Assembly (NCBI GenBank): GCA_017620025.1
Contig: JAFZRF010000013.1
Coordinates: forward strand, 1 to 40,041
From: Ruminococcus sp.
Lineage (GTDB): Bacteria; Bacillota; Clostridia; Oscillospirales; Ruminococcaceae
Reading direction: 5' to 3'
Length of the DNA stretch: 40,041 nt
Below the pieces are notes generated by a model. The model made no database searches, was not told where the DNA came from, and saw only the letters and a list, made by a program, of their open reading frames with translations. The translations under genes and the position numbers were made by a program. Positions 1-7,719 of this stretch are shown here, piece by piece (the first letter of the stretch is position 1; each line of letters starts with the position of its first letter).

Positions 1-2
1 GT

Positions 3-85
3 AAAAGCTGACATCCTCCCCCGTCCCAAGGTTTCCCCCTCTGGACTCCCCCTTCCTTTCCCTCCACCCCCTCCTGTCAGCTTTT
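3..85. other. C-rich tract closed by an inverted repeat
   Basis: AAAAGCTGACA at 3-13 is the exact reverse complement of TGTCAGCTTTT at 75-85. The 61 bases between are almost pure pyrimidine with many C runs, so the minus strand has repeated G runs. The 11-bp arms would form a stem with a G-rich loop in a minus-strand transcript. It lies downstream of the ABC operon, beyond its terminator. No gene is seen from 1 to 386; the open frames there have no ribosome-binding site and run through repeat sequence. Confidence 0.55.
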
Positions 86-172
86 GCTTTCTATCAGAGA
101 CAGCAGGCCTTGTCAGGCTATCGCACGTGCAACTTGTACTGCGCTGTTACTTTGTGTGTCACGGCTTGTATC

Positions 173-205
173 ATGTGTAGGGGGCAATGCCCACATCGCC
201 CCGCC
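173..205. repeat. Dispersed hairpin repeat, copy 1
   Basis: The unit reads GTGTAGGGGGC-A-ATGCCCACATCGCCCCGCC and matches the copy at 26045-26076 except for two bases. It folds as GGGGCAATG/CATCGCCCC with loop CCCA; the single stem mismatch is perfect in the other copy. It lies between genes and codes for nothing recognisable. Confidence 0.6.
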
Positions 206-333
206 CCCCCTGTATACGCTCCCCTTCTGTAGGGACGCCCATTGGTCATCCGCTGCCACAAAATCCGCTGCGACGGACGCCAGTACTGCTACAGATAAGG
301 AAATACGAATTCCGCATCCCGAATTAAAACATA

Positions 334-370
334 AAAGCCAAAGAACGAACATCTATCGCTCTTTGGCTTT
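334..370 (-). terminator. Terminator of the ABC importer operon
   Basis: AAAGCCAAAGA (334-344) pairs with TCTTTGGCTTT (360-370). On the minus strand the stem is followed by TTTTATGTTTT, placing an intrinsic terminator 17 bases past the permease stop codon. Confidence 0.75.
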
Positions 371-386
371 ATCATCTTATACTTTT

Positions 387-1307
387 TCATGCTTTCCACC
401 TTAAAAGACGGCTCTGTAACTTGTTGAAGAGGAATGTAACTCCGATAACAACAAAGCCGATAACGAGGAGACCTGTTATTGTTCTTGTGTAGTCGCCGAA
501 GTCTGAATAGTACTTTACGTAGTAGCCCATACCGTCCCTTGCGCCGATCATCTCAGCAGAAGTAAGAAGTATGAAGGATACGCTGAGTCCCTGATTGCAG
601 CCGAGGAATATCTGCTGGAGCGCTGCGGGAAGGATCACTCTGAAAAGCATCTCCGGCTTGCTTACGTTCAGCACCTTGGCCGAGTCGATTATCTTCTTGT
701 CAACGCCCAGCACTCCGCTCATTGTTCCGGCAAATACAGGCCAGAAGGTCGCAAGGAAGATAACGAATACCGATACAGACTTGAATGTCGGGAGAAGTGC
801 GATACCGTAGGGGATATATACTATCGGGGGTATCGAACTGAAGAACTTTGTGATATATGTTGCTGCTCCGCCTACTCTTGCGCTCCAGCCGATGAACAGT
901 CCGAGCGGTACTGCTACGATGACTGCAAGCAGGAAGCCCTTGAGTGTGGTTCCGAGCGAGCTCACAACATTGACGAGTATCTTGTCCTTGTCGTCAACGA
1001 ACTGGTGTATCACCTTTCCGGGCGCCGGGAAGAGAAGATCGTTGAGGATGTTGAATTTTGCCGTAGCAAGTGACCATATTGCAAGTATGGCATATACGAA
1101 GCCTGTTATATCAAGGAGAAGTGCAAGTGACTTCTCGTTCTTTATGAACGCCGATGCAGCAAGTACGATCACTTCAACGCCTACCGCAAAGGCTATAAGC
1201 GAGCCTGTGAACACTTCCTTTGTAGACTTATCAGGAAGCAGCTGTATTAGCAGCAGTATCACGAAGAGTATATGTGTGACACGGAGATATCTCTTTGCAA
1301 ATGTCAT
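387..1307 (-). CDS. ABC transporter permease, sulfonate/taurine/nitrate type
   Basis: Membrane subunit of an importer of the SsuC/TauC/NrtB family, 306 residues. The C-terminal 200 residues carry the binding-protein-dependent permease fold, with the cytoplasmic coupling (EAA) loop around the stretch GVDKKIIDSAKVLNVSKPE. It is longer than typical SsuC (about 260 residues) because of an extra N-terminal hydrophobic region of about three segments (residues 10-80). The start follows GAGGTGG, and its ATG overlaps the TGA of the upstream ATPase gene as ATGA, so translation is coupled. It is the last gene of a three-gene operon. The substrate cannot be read from the permease; sulfonates or taurine are plausible because of the binding protein and the cysteine-containing leader. 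Confidence 0.9.
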   Translation of the reverse strand: MTFAKRYLRVTHILFVILLLIQLLPDKSTKEVFTGSLIAFAVGVEVIVLAASAFIKNEKSLALLLDITGFVYAILAIWSLATAKFNILNDLLFPAPGKVIHQFVDDKDKILVNVVSSLGTTLKGFLLAVIVAVPLGLFIGWSARVGGAATYITKFFSSIPPIVYIPYGIALLPTFKSVSVFVIFLATFWPVFAGTMSGVLGVDKKIIDSAKVLNVSKPEMLFRVILPAALQQIFLGCNQGLSVSFILLTSAEMIGARDGMGYYVKYYSDFGDYTRTITGLLVIGFVVIGVTFLFNKLQSRLLRWKA

Positions 1308-2122
1308 AATACCACCTCATCTCCGCCGATGCGCTCGGCAATATCATTATAGAGGAGAGAGAGGAGCCTGTTCCTGAACCTGCTGTATTCCTCTGTCCTT
1401 ACCAGATCGTCACGTCTGCGGGGACGGTCGAAGGGTACATTTACTACCTCGTTGACTGTACCGGGATGAGCGGTGAGTACAACGATCTTGTCTGAAAGAA
1501 GTATTGCTTCATCTATGTCGTGTGTAACGAATACCACTGTCTTGCGGGGCTCTGTGCCGTCGCCCTCCCAGAGCTTGAGCAGAAGATCCTGGAGTATTAC
1601 TCTGTTCTTCGGATCGATAGCGCTGAAAGGCTCGTCCATGAGGAGAATCTCGGTATTCATTGCAAGAGCTCTTGCGATAGCTGCTCTCTGCTGCATACCG
1701 CCGGAGAGCTGTGAGGGGTACTTTCCGCCGAAGCCGGAAAGACCTACCTTATTGAGAAATTCGTCAGCTATCTTTCCGCGCTCGCTGCGCTTCACATCAT
1801 GGCGTGCCTGCTTGATACCGAACTCTATATTCTTCTTTGTGGTCATCCACGGGAAGAGCGAGTAATGCTGGAACACTACGCCTCTTTCTGTACCTGTGCC
1901 GTGAAGTACCTTGCCGTCTATCTGTACAGTGCCGCCGGCAGGGGCATAAAGCCCCTCCAGGACACTGAGCAGAGTTGATTTGCCGCATCCGCTTGCACCG
2001 ATAACGCTTACGAACTCGCCGTCGGCAACTCCGAAGGAGACGTTGTGCAGAGCGTTGAAGCTGCGCTTGTTTTCAATATAGTTTACTGTGAGATCCTTTA
2101 TCTCTATCTTATTCGTAGTCAT
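1304..2122 (-). CDS. ABC transporter ATP-binding protein, SsuB/TauB type
   Basis: Nucleotide-binding subunit of 272 residues that energises the importer with the neighbouring permease. Visible motifs are Walker A GASGCGKST (residues about 42-50), the Q-loop in VVFQHYSLFPW, the ABC signature LSGGMQQR, Walker B LLMDEPFSAID and the switch histidine in VFVTHDIDEA. This pattern is typical of the nitrate/sulfonate/taurine ATPases. The gene overlaps the end of the binding-protein gene by 14 bases and the start of the permease gene by 4, so all three subunits are probably made in coupled fashion from one mRNA. Length and motifs are complete. Confidence 0.93.
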   Translation of the reverse strand: MTTNKIEIKDLTVNYIENKRSFNALHNVSFGVADGEFVSVIGASGCGKSTLLSVLEGLYAPAGGTVQIDGKVLHGTGTERGVVFQHYSLFPWMTTKKNIEFGIKQARHDVKRSERGKIADEFLNKVGLSGFGGKYPSQLSGGMQQRAAIARALAMNTEILLMDEPFSAIDPKNRVILQDLLLKLWEGDGTEPRKTVVFVTHDIDEAILLSDKIVVLTAHPGTVNEVVNVPFDRPRRRDDLVRTEEYSRFRNRLLSLLYNDIAERIGGDEVVL

Positions 2123-3338
2123 TGAAATGCTCCTCTAACGATTTATATATATCATCGGAGCCCTCAGCCAGGATGCTGTCAAGTGCATTCTTGTAGATGT
2201 CTGTATTGTAGTACGGCTCAATATCGTAGTCGTTTGTGTAGCCGAGGTCGATGATGGTGTCTTTAAGTGTGAGTGTACCCTTCTTGTCGGGATCGGGGCT
2301 TGATACGCTGTAGCCGCCGTAAACTTCTGTATCGATGAATTCCTCGTCGATATCGATGTACTTCTTTACGTCCTTGACGGTCTTTTCGTGGTCGGTCTGT
2401 GTGAAGTGGTATGCCTTGATGAACGCACGCTCGAGAGCGGTGAAGGTATTGGGAGTATCGCTCAGAGCAGCAGTCTTGGCAACCTGACGGCAGCAGGGCT
2501 GGTTCTCAAGGGCTTTTTCATGTGCGCAGTAGTAAACTACCTTGTAACCCTGTGACTTTGCAAGGGAAGCATAGGGTGAGTATACCGAAGCCGCATCGAT
2601 CGTATCGTTGAGCAGTGCAGCGTATGCGTCCTTCTGGCTGTCGAAGTAAACGATGTTTACCTTGTCATCGCCCTCGCCGATCTCAATGCCGGCATCTTTA
2701 AGAAGGATCTGGAGCTCTGCGTCCTGTACGCTGTTCTTTACGGAAGCAACATTTCTTCCCTTGAGTATCTCAACGCCTGCCTCGTCCTTGTCTGTGAACT
2801 CAGACTTGATAACGTAGCCGTGACCGTTTGTCATAGCGCCGCCGAAGATCGATACCTCGTGGCCCTGGCTCTGGAATGTGAGAGTAGGAACCGAACCGAT
2901 GAATGCAACATCGAGCTTGTCGGATTCAAGGCCGTTCACAAGCTCAGCAGCACTGGAGAACTGTGTGAGTGTGACCTTGAGGCCTTCCTCCTTGAAGTAG
3001 CCCTCCTCCTCAGCAACGAAAGCAAGGAGATGTGCTGTGGAGTTGAGGTAGCCGATGCTGATGTTTTCCTTCTCAGGCTTTCCAAGAACGACCTCAGCGC
3101 TGTCGCCGCAGCAGTCGGCAGGCTCGTCCTTGTCCTTGCAGCAATCCTTTTCTCCTTCTTCGCAGCAGTCCTTGGTCTCCTCTGCTGTCTCTTCAGCAGC
3201 GGCTGTCTCCTCTGCGGACTGTGCAGCTTCTGTGGGAGCAGCTGCGGGAGCGTCTGTGCTTGTGTTATTGAATGCGCCGCAGCCTGTGAGCAGGGAAACG
3301 GCAGCGAGTACGGAAATTATCTTTGCTTTATTATTCAT
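2109..3338 (-). CDS. Cysteine-rich substrate-binding lipoprotein of the ABC importer
   Basis: Periplasmic-type binding protein of the SsuA/TauA/NMT1 family, 409 residues, anchored by lipid at C20 (lipobox LLTGC). After an Ala/Thr/Glu-rich linker comes an unusual insert with three Cys-Cys pairs at residues 58-59, 66-67 and 76-77, embedded in Asp/Glu/Lys. A further pair, PCCRQ, is at 282-283, with C271 nearby. The binding domain starts near residue 90 (ISIGYLNSTAHLLAFVAEEEGYF-like region). The ATG at 3338 is preferred over the GTG at 3350 because AAAGGTG sits 8-9 bases before it. First structural gene of the importer operon. The cysteine insert could bind metal or sense redox state; that is inference. 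Sulfonate, taurine or a thiamine-precursor substrate are all possible. Confidence 0.85.
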   Translation of the reverse strand: MNNKAKIISVLAAVSLLTGCGAFNNTSTDAPAAAPTEAAQSAEETAAAEETAEETKDCCEEGEKDCCKDKDEPADCCGDSAEVVLGKPEKENISIGYLNSTAHLLAFVAEEEGYFKEEGLKVTLTQFSSAAELVNGLESDKLDVAFIGSVPTLTFQSQGHEVSIFGGAMTNGHGYVIKSEFTDKDEAGVEILKGRNVASVKNSVQDAELQILLKDAGIEIGEGDDKVNIVYFDSQKDAYAALLNDTIDAASVYSPYASLAKSQGYKVVYYCAHEKALENQPCCRQVAKTAALSDTPNTFTALERAFIKAYHFTQTDHEKTVKDVKKYIDIDEEFIDTEVYGGYSVSSPDPDKKGTLTLKDTIIDLGYTNDYDIEPYYNTDIYKNALDSILAEGSDDIYKSLEEHFNDYE

Positions 3339-3384
3339 TTTAAAAATCACCTTTCATATCATCATTGATCATTATTGTTTACTT

Positions 3385-3450
3385 TTATCGGATTGCGACG
3401 GGGCAACATCGCATTCGCTCCGAATCAGTGATGCTTCTGTAAATTTTCAT
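3385..3450 (-). CDS. Cys-Cys leader peptide ahead of the ABC operon
   Basis: A 21-codon reading frame that begins MKIYRSITDSE and ends RMRCCPVAIR-stop. It is preceded by AAGGAG ten bases before the ATG, and lies between the predicted operon promoter (3486-3515) and the binding-protein gene 46 bases further on. TGCGA near the two Cys codons can pair with TCGCA just before the stop, so ribosome position over the Cys codons would affect RNA folding. Cysteine-responsive attenuation by short Cys-containing frames is established in mycobacteria; the assignment here is by analogy. It could also be a chance frame, but the position, ribosome-binding site and Cys pair argue against that. Confidence 0.6.
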   Translation of the reverse strand: MKIYRSITDSERMRCCPVAIR

Positions 3451-3485
3451 GCTTCATTCACTCCTTGTTTTTCTCTTGTGAACTA

Positions 3486-3515
3486 ATCATACCATACCTA
3501 TAGGAATTTGTCCAA
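3486..3515 (-). promoter_or_regulatory. Promoter of the ABC importer operon with CCTATAGG palindrome
   Basis: On the minus strand, TTGGAC (3510-3515) and TATGAT (3486-3491) are separated by 18 bases. The spacer holds CCTATAGG, a perfect 8-bp palindrome (3497-3504) inside an imperfect longer one, a likely operator for a sulfur- or nutrient-responsive repressor. The repressor is not identifiable from the window. Confidence 0.5.
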
Positions 3516-3562
3516 TACGAAAGGCTTATTATCATTTATAGGATGTGTTTATAACCGGAATA

Positions 3563-3593
3563 AAAAACGGCTCTCGTTATGAGAACCGTTTTT
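3563..3593 (-). terminator. Terminator of the internal-dockerin gene
   Basis: AAAAACGGCTCTC pairs with GAGAACCGTTTTT around a GTTAT loop, with one internal mismatch, and T runs follow on either strand. It lies 108 bases past the stop of the minus-strand dockerin gene. Confidence 0.7.
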
Positions 3594-3701
3594 AAGGGGG
3601 AATAATACAGGCAGAAAGATAAAAACAGGGCTGCAAAATGTGGGGCTTCAGCTTATCAAAAAAAACTGTAACATCAAGGCCTGGTTTTCACTATCTGAAT
3701 A

Positions 3702-5633
3702 TCAGGGCACGAAATAAGAGATGAGCTCAATTTCTTTTCCGGTAACAGCATCAATGATCCTTTCATGTGTCTGGTTTTTGTCTTTCAGCATATACGCCAG
3801 CCTGGGAAGGTACTGGCCAAGTCTGCTGCTTGAATCATCGATTGCGAAAAAGATTATTTTGCTGATATCATAATCCGGATAGTAGTCTCTGTTGTATGCT
3901 TCCTCTTCCGGGAGCATATTCTCCGGATCAAGGTCGATATCCTTATATTTCTTCGGATCTATGAGCAGCTCTATCGTCGGATTTCCTTTATAGTCAAATG
4001 CGGCGTAGACATTGTCAATTAAGCTGAGGTCACCGTAGCCGTGCGCAAGGATCCCCTTATAATAAACGTAGAAACACGGACCTGCAAAATGGTTGCTCAG
4101 CGGATGATCGGGGGAATACTCAAAGGTAAAGTCGCTCAGATCAAAGCCGGGATACATTTTTGAAAGTGCATCTGTCAGCGTGATCCTCTGCTCATCTGTC
4201 ACTTTGCCGTAGTCATCACGGATAACCGGAGCATTTTTCAGCTCAGGATAATTCTCCGCAAGAAGCTGCCTCATCCGGCAGAGATCGAAAGTATCAAGTA
4301 CTCCGTCACTGCAAAGGTTGGCGGCTTTCCAGTCGGCAAGCTCAGCATCGGCAGCTCCGAGCAGCCATCTTTTGAATACCACAAGATCGGCGATGCTGAA
4401 TTTGCCGTCGCCGTTTACATCTCCGCTTACAGTCTTTTTCAGCCTGAATTCCAGATCGTAGGAATTATTGTCGTATCGGGTGATGCTTGTTTCTTCCGGC
4501 AGAGAAGTGTAATTACTGAGGACACGGTTCACGTCTTCAAGGTGGAAACTGTATTCACGTTCTTCGGACAGATCCTTATAACTGATGATACAGGGATTGG
4601 ACCTGACATTTGTGATCGCAGGATTCTCAACATTGCCGTCACCGAGATCACATTCACGGAACAGCCAGCAGCCGTACTCGGATTCAGAGAGCTGAGGACA
4701 TACTACAGGCTCACCGGTATCATGATCTGTCAGAGTTACTCTTGCATCACCGGACAGCAGTACTGTTTTCGCATCATCAAGACTGACGCAGTCGGCGGTC
4801 AGGGTATACTGCGTGGGCTCCTGAGGATCAGGCCTTGCACTGGAGGTGCGCACCCATGAGAGCTTTTCATATCCGTCTTTCACAGCCTGACAGACATATA
4901 TCTTGTCAATGGAACCGTCACAGTACATATCCCTGACTTCCATTGTACAGTCGGAGGTAAGGAGATACTTAAAGTTTTCATATTTGTTGCTGCTGTCAGG
5001 TTCCCATCTGTCTCCAAGCTGTTCGATAGTCACCGTACAGAACACAACATAGTTATCATGTGCGGATACTTCGCCGTTGTCTATGACGTAATCGCTGAAT
5101 TCCTGACTGCAGTCCGGAAGCCAGCTGTAGATATCGGTCTCGGTAATACTGAGATCGTCGTCAACAGAAAATGAATATGTATCCAGGAGCGTAGGCTCTG
5201 CTGTTTTTCTTTCTCTGGCTGACTCCGCATGATTATCAATGATCTGCAATTCTATGTCGCCCTGTTTCTTAGGCTGATATACGAATACATAGAAACAGGT
5301 CGCAGAATATTCGCTGGAGAAGATATCATGCTTCAGTATCTCACCTGCATCGGGAGTGATATTCATGCTGTAGCCGGTGCCGGCTTCACCTCTGCTTGTA
5401 TTGCGCTTCGGATATACAACGCAGATCAGGCCGTTGTCAATGTGTGTAGCGCCGTAGGAGTTACGGAAGTTTACTGCTGAATCAAAATCAGTCGGTATCC
5501 AGTCCGGGAGTTCGGCAGCGGCGGTATCCTCCGCAGATACCTTGACGGGAGTGAATACGGGGAGGTTTGACGAAAAGGGTGTGATCGCAGTCATAGCTGC
5601 AATTACAGCAGCGGTAAGCTTTTTAAGTTTCAT
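3702..5633 (-). CDS. Secreted protein with an internal dockerin module
   Basis: A 643-residue secreted protein of unknown activity. A signal peptide (residues 1-36, KLKKLTAAVIAAMTAITPF) is followed by a roughly 360-residue region without a recognised catalytic domain, a type I dockerin at about 400-460 (GDVNGDGKFSIADLVVFK, then LADWKA and a second, weaker loop NLCSDGVLDTFD), and a further 180 residues. Dockerins normally sit at a terminus, so the internal position is uncommon. The dockerin closely resembles that of the heparinase-like protein at 11003-13141. The start at 5633 follows GGATGGTGA; upstream in-frame ATGs at 5648 and 5672 are less well placed. The protein presumably docks onto a scaffoldin through cohesin binding. 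Preceded by two direct repeats (5646-5680). Confidence 0.8.
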   Translation of the reverse strand: MKLKKLTAAVIAAMTAITPFSSNLPVFTPVKVSAEDTAAAELPDWIPTDFDSAVNFRNSYGATHIDNGLICVVYPKRNTSRGEAGTGYSMNITPDAGEILKHDIFSSEYSATCFYVFVYQPKKQGDIELQIIDNHAESARERKTAEPTLLDTYSFSVDDDLSITETDIYSWLPDCSQEFSDYVIDNGEVSAHDNYVVFCTVTIEQLGDRWEPDSSNKYENFKYLLTSDCTMEVRDMYCDGSIDKIYVCQAVKDGYEKLSWVRTSSARPDPQEPTQYTLTADCVSLDDAKTVLLSGDARVTLTDHDTGEPVVCPQLSESEYGCWLFRECDLGDGNVENPAITNVRSNPCIISYKDLSEEREYSFHLEDVNRVLSNYTSLPEETSITRYDNNSYDLEFRLKKTVSGDVNGDGKFSIADLVVFKRWLLGAADAELADWKAANLCSDGVLDTFDLCRMRQLLAENYPELKNAPVIRDDYGKVTDEQRITLTDALSKMYPGFDLSDFTFEYSPDHPLSNHFAGPCFYVYYKGILAHGYGDLSLIDNVYAAFDYKGNPTIELLIDPKKYKDIDLDPENMLPEEEAYNRDYYPDYDISKIIFFAIDDSSSRLGQYLPRLAYMLKDKNQTHERIIDAVTGKEIELISYFVP

Positions 5634-5645
5634 AATGTCACCATC

Positions 5646-5680
5646 CATTCTTAACGAATCGGTTTTTGTCATTCTTAACG
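5646..5680 (-). repeat. Direct repeat CGTTAAGAATG x2 before the dockerin gene
   Basis: On the minus strand the 11-mer CGTTAAGAATG occurs twice with starts 24 bases apart, the proximal copy ending 12 bases before the chosen ATG. Tandem half-sites at this spacing are typical of a regulator contacting two turns of DNA. A chance duplication cannot be excluded. Confidence 0.4.
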
Positions 5681-5912
5681 GGTATTCCGTAATCCGGGAG
5701 GACAGCTCCCTTTGTAAGGTTTAACAGATCTGAGTACCGGAATGTGCGGCTGTGATTGTAAACTTTCTGTGAACAATAGAAGTCGCCTTTTCAGATAAGT
5801 CTTTTGAGAACAATTGATGTTCCGGAGCATTCAGTTTTCCCGCGCCCATTCTGACATAATGGAGCGGGATCATGGCGTTTTGCTGCTAAGGGACCACTGA
5901 TCAGACCGTTCC

Positions 5913-6305
5913 TTAATGTCCCTCGATATTATTGACGAACGGTGCACGCTTACGCAGGAAAAAGAGGTACTCTCCTTTGTTTGCTGTCTCGTTCACATAG
6001 CAGTTCAGGTCATTCCATTCGTAGCTGCTGCTTAGTTTATCCTGTACTTCAGAAAGAGACAGATCAGAGGAAAAAGTGATGCGTGTCAGGCAGTCCACAT
6101 GATTACCTGTACCGGAGGTGTTGCCGGTCTCGGATTCGACAGAGATGATCTGTGTATCGGGAAATGCCTCAACGATGTCACGGCGCAGGCGGTTTGTCTG
6201 GATGCCGGTAGAGGCGTGATTGACGATCATACCGGAGATTTCTAATAATATCAGAAGCAGCGGTATGGCAATGATGCCGATAATAACTTTTTTAAGCGTT
6301 TTCAT
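5913..6305 (-). CDS. Small membrane-anchored hypothetical protein
   Basis: A 130-residue protein with one hydrophobic segment at residues 6-28 (KVIIGIIAIPLLLILLEIS) and a soluble C-terminal domain of about 100 residues, most likely outside the membrane. The soluble part has no family motif I recognise; it mixes polar residues and ends with FLRKRAPFVNNIEGH. The ATG follows AAGGAGG at good distance and a clear promoter lies at 6345-6373. Probably a single-gene transcript, read away from the cysteine hydrolase gene. Confidence 0.7.
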   Translation of the reverse strand: MKTLKKVIIGIIAIPLLLILLEISGMIVNHASTGIQTNRLRRDIVEAFPDTQIISVESETGNTSGTGNHVDCLTRITFSSDLSLSEVQDKLSSSYEWNDLNCYVNETANKGEYLFFLRKRAPFVNNIEGH

Positions 6306-6344
6306 TATACCCTCCTTATAACCCGGATTCTTTTGTACGATACC

Positions 6345-6373
6345 ATTATACCATAATCCTTCCGTTTCATCAA
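6345..6373 (-). promoter_or_regulatory. Sigma-A promoter for the small membrane protein
   Basis: TTGATG (6368-6373) and TATAAT (6345-6350) on the minus strand, 17 bases apart, about 40 bases before the start codon. Confidence 0.7.
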
Positions 6374-6401
6374 GTCAGAACGGGAAAAGCAGTTTATCCG
6401 C

Positions 6402-6431
6402 TTTACTTTTTCCGGAGGAGTATGCTATAAT
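6402..6431 (+). promoter_or_regulatory. Sigma-A promoter for the cysteine hydrolase gene
   Basis: TTTACT (6402-6407) and TATAAT (6426-6431) separated by 18 bases, with TGC just before the -10 box. The leader to the ATG at 6555 is about 115 bases. Confidence 0.7.
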
Positions 6432-6554
6432 GAATACAAGCATTCATTATAAACTATTCAAAGCCGTTGCAGCGTAACGCTTTGCTTCTGTGCTGTAATA
6501 TGGAAAACAGAGCGCAGGTACTCTGTGCTGAATAAGGATTCGGGGGATGATTAT

Positions 6555-7091
6555 ATGGTGCTTTTAGTCGTTGATACGCAAAAGGCGATAGTAAACAACA
6601 AGCTGTATCATTTTGATATGTTTGTTTCCTGTGTCAGAGAGATAATTGATACTGCCCGGAAAAACCATATTGAAGTCATATATGTGAGACATGATGACGG
6701 TCTGGGCAGTGAACTCATAAAAGGGAATGAAGGCTATGAAATATATGACGGTTTTAAACCGGCTGAAAATGAGATCATTTTCGATAAACGTGTGAACAGT
6801 GCCTTTAAAAGCACAGGTTTATCGGAGTATTTAAAGCAAAAGAATGAAAACACCGTTGTAATTGTCGGACTTCAGACAGAGTATTGCATTGATGCTACTG
6901 TTAAAGCAGGATTTGAACACGGCTTTAATATGATAGTGCCTGAAAACACGAACAGTACATTTGACAACCGGTTTATGTCTGCTGAAATGACTTATACGTA
7001 TTACAATGAATTCATATGGAACGGAAGATATGCAAAGTGCATTCCGTTCAATAAAGCTATTGAGCTGATGGAAGCTTGCCAGGAGGGTTAA
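6555..7091 (+). CDS. Isochorismatase-like cysteine hydrolase
   Basis: Cytoplasmic hydrolase of the isochorismatase/nicotinamidase superfamily, 178 residues. The catalytic triad is visible as D7 (LLVVDTQ), K78 (FDKRVNSAF) and C111 (GLQTEYCIDAT). The sequence is full length for single-domain members such as nicotinamidase-like and ureidoacrylate-type amidohydrolases, but the exact substrate cannot be read from sequence. The ATG at 6555 follows GGGGGA at 7 bases; the in-frame GTG at 6525 has no ribosome-binding site. It stands alone between convergent and divergent neighbours. Confidence 0.88.
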   Translation: MVLLVVDTQKAIVNNKLYHFDMFVSCVREIIDTARKNHIEVIYVRHDDGLGSELIKGNEGYEIYDGFKPAENEIIFDKRVNSAFKSTGLSEYLKQKNENTVVIVGLQTEYCIDATVKAGFEHGFNMIVPENTNSTFDNRFMSAEMTYTYYNEFIWNGRYAKCIPFNKAIELMEACQEG

Positions 7092-7110
7092 TGTCTAACG
7101 TGATGACATG

Positions 7111-7138
7111 AAAAAAGGCACCTGCCGCAGCAAGTGCC
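7111..7138 (-). terminator. Terminator of the 7173-7523 gene
   Basis: On the minus strand GGCAC and GTGCC close an 11-base loop and are followed by TTTTTT. Short stem, but placed just past the hypothetical gene; it may also stop transcription of the convergent cysteine hydrolase gene less well. Confidence 0.6.
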
Positions 7139-7172
7139 CGATGCTCTTTCAGTTAATACCCGGATTCAGGAT

Positions 7173-7523
7173 TCATGCCTTAAAGTCTTTGTAGTAATCA
7201 ATAAAATCCCGAATCAGTTCATTTCTTGAAGGAGTATACTCGTCTTCCGCCCCTCCGTTTTCAAGGCTTGATAACCATTCGTAATCTATCATACAGCCTA
7301 CATCCATGTTGATCCCGTATTTTGCCTTTTTGATAAGCGGAATATCAGAACTGTCGCCCAGGCAGAACAGATATCCGCATAATAATCTGATGTATTCGGA
7401 ACTGCCTTCCTGATAATTATCAATTTCATCTTGTAATAATTTCACTATATCAGCTTTGGAGATAGTATCAAAGTCGAATCCTGATTTCTTAATAAGTGCT
7501 TCGGCACGCTGTTCATTTGTCAT
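7173..7523 (-). CDS. Hypothetical acidic cytoplasmic protein
   Basis: A 116-residue acidic protein without signal peptide or membrane segment. It looks mostly helical (ADIVKLLQDEIDNYQ; RNELIRDFIDYYKDF). I recognise no family. Small acidic proteins of this kind include immunity proteins of toxin systems, but no toxin gene is adjacent, so this is only a possibility. Start ATG follows AAAGGAGG. A strong promoter lies at 7583-7611. Confidence 0.7.
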   Translation of the reverse strand: MTNEQRAEALIKKSGFDFDTISKADIVKLLQDEIDNYQEGSSEYIRLLCGYLFCLGDSSDIPLIKKAKYGINMDVGCMIDYEWLSSLENGGAEDEYTPSRNELIRDFIDYYKDFKA

Positions 7524-7582
7524 AGAAATCCTCCTTTAACTTCCGGTTTGTACGGTAAGGCTATGTGCCTTGCTACACCGGA

Positions 7583-7611
7583 ATTATAGCACAGATGTGA
7601 GAAAAAGTCAA
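7583..7611 (-). promoter_or_regulatory. Sigma-A promoter with extended -10
   Basis: TTGACT (7606-7611), 17-base spacer, TATAAT (7583-7588), with TGC before the -10 box, on the minus strand. It shares the TTGACTTTT...GCTATAATT form with promoters at 18700 and 34489. Confidence 0.8.
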
Positions 7612-7638
7612 TCGGAAGGAATCGGATCCGCATATCCG

Positions 7639-7661
7639 GCCCGGTCAATGTCAGACCGGGC
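7639..7661 (+). terminator. Orphan hairpin with T-rich tail
   Basis: GCCCGGTC (7639-7646) pairs perfectly with GACCGGGC (7654-7661) around a 7-base loop and is followed by TGTTTCTTATT on the plus strand. No plus-strand gene lies immediately upstream, so it may insulate the promoter at 7671. Confidence 0.5.
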
Positions 7662-7670
7662 TGTTTCTTA

Positions 7671-7700
7671 TTGACTTTTCCCGCCTGCACATGGTATAAT
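7671..7700 (+). promoter_or_regulatory. Sigma-A promoter upstream of a frameshifted remnant
   Basis: TTGACT (7671-7676), 18-base spacer, TATAAT (7695-7700). It points at the ATG at 7720 with a very short leader and no clear ribosome-binding site. Confidence 0.65.
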
Positions 7701-7719
7701 TCTGGTAAGTGCGAAAAGC

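Noticed and set aside
84-404. Open frame of 106 codons on the plus strand at the left edge
   Set aside because: It has no ribosome-binding site, runs through the C-rich stem, the dispersed repeat and the terminator, and its product has no protein-like character.
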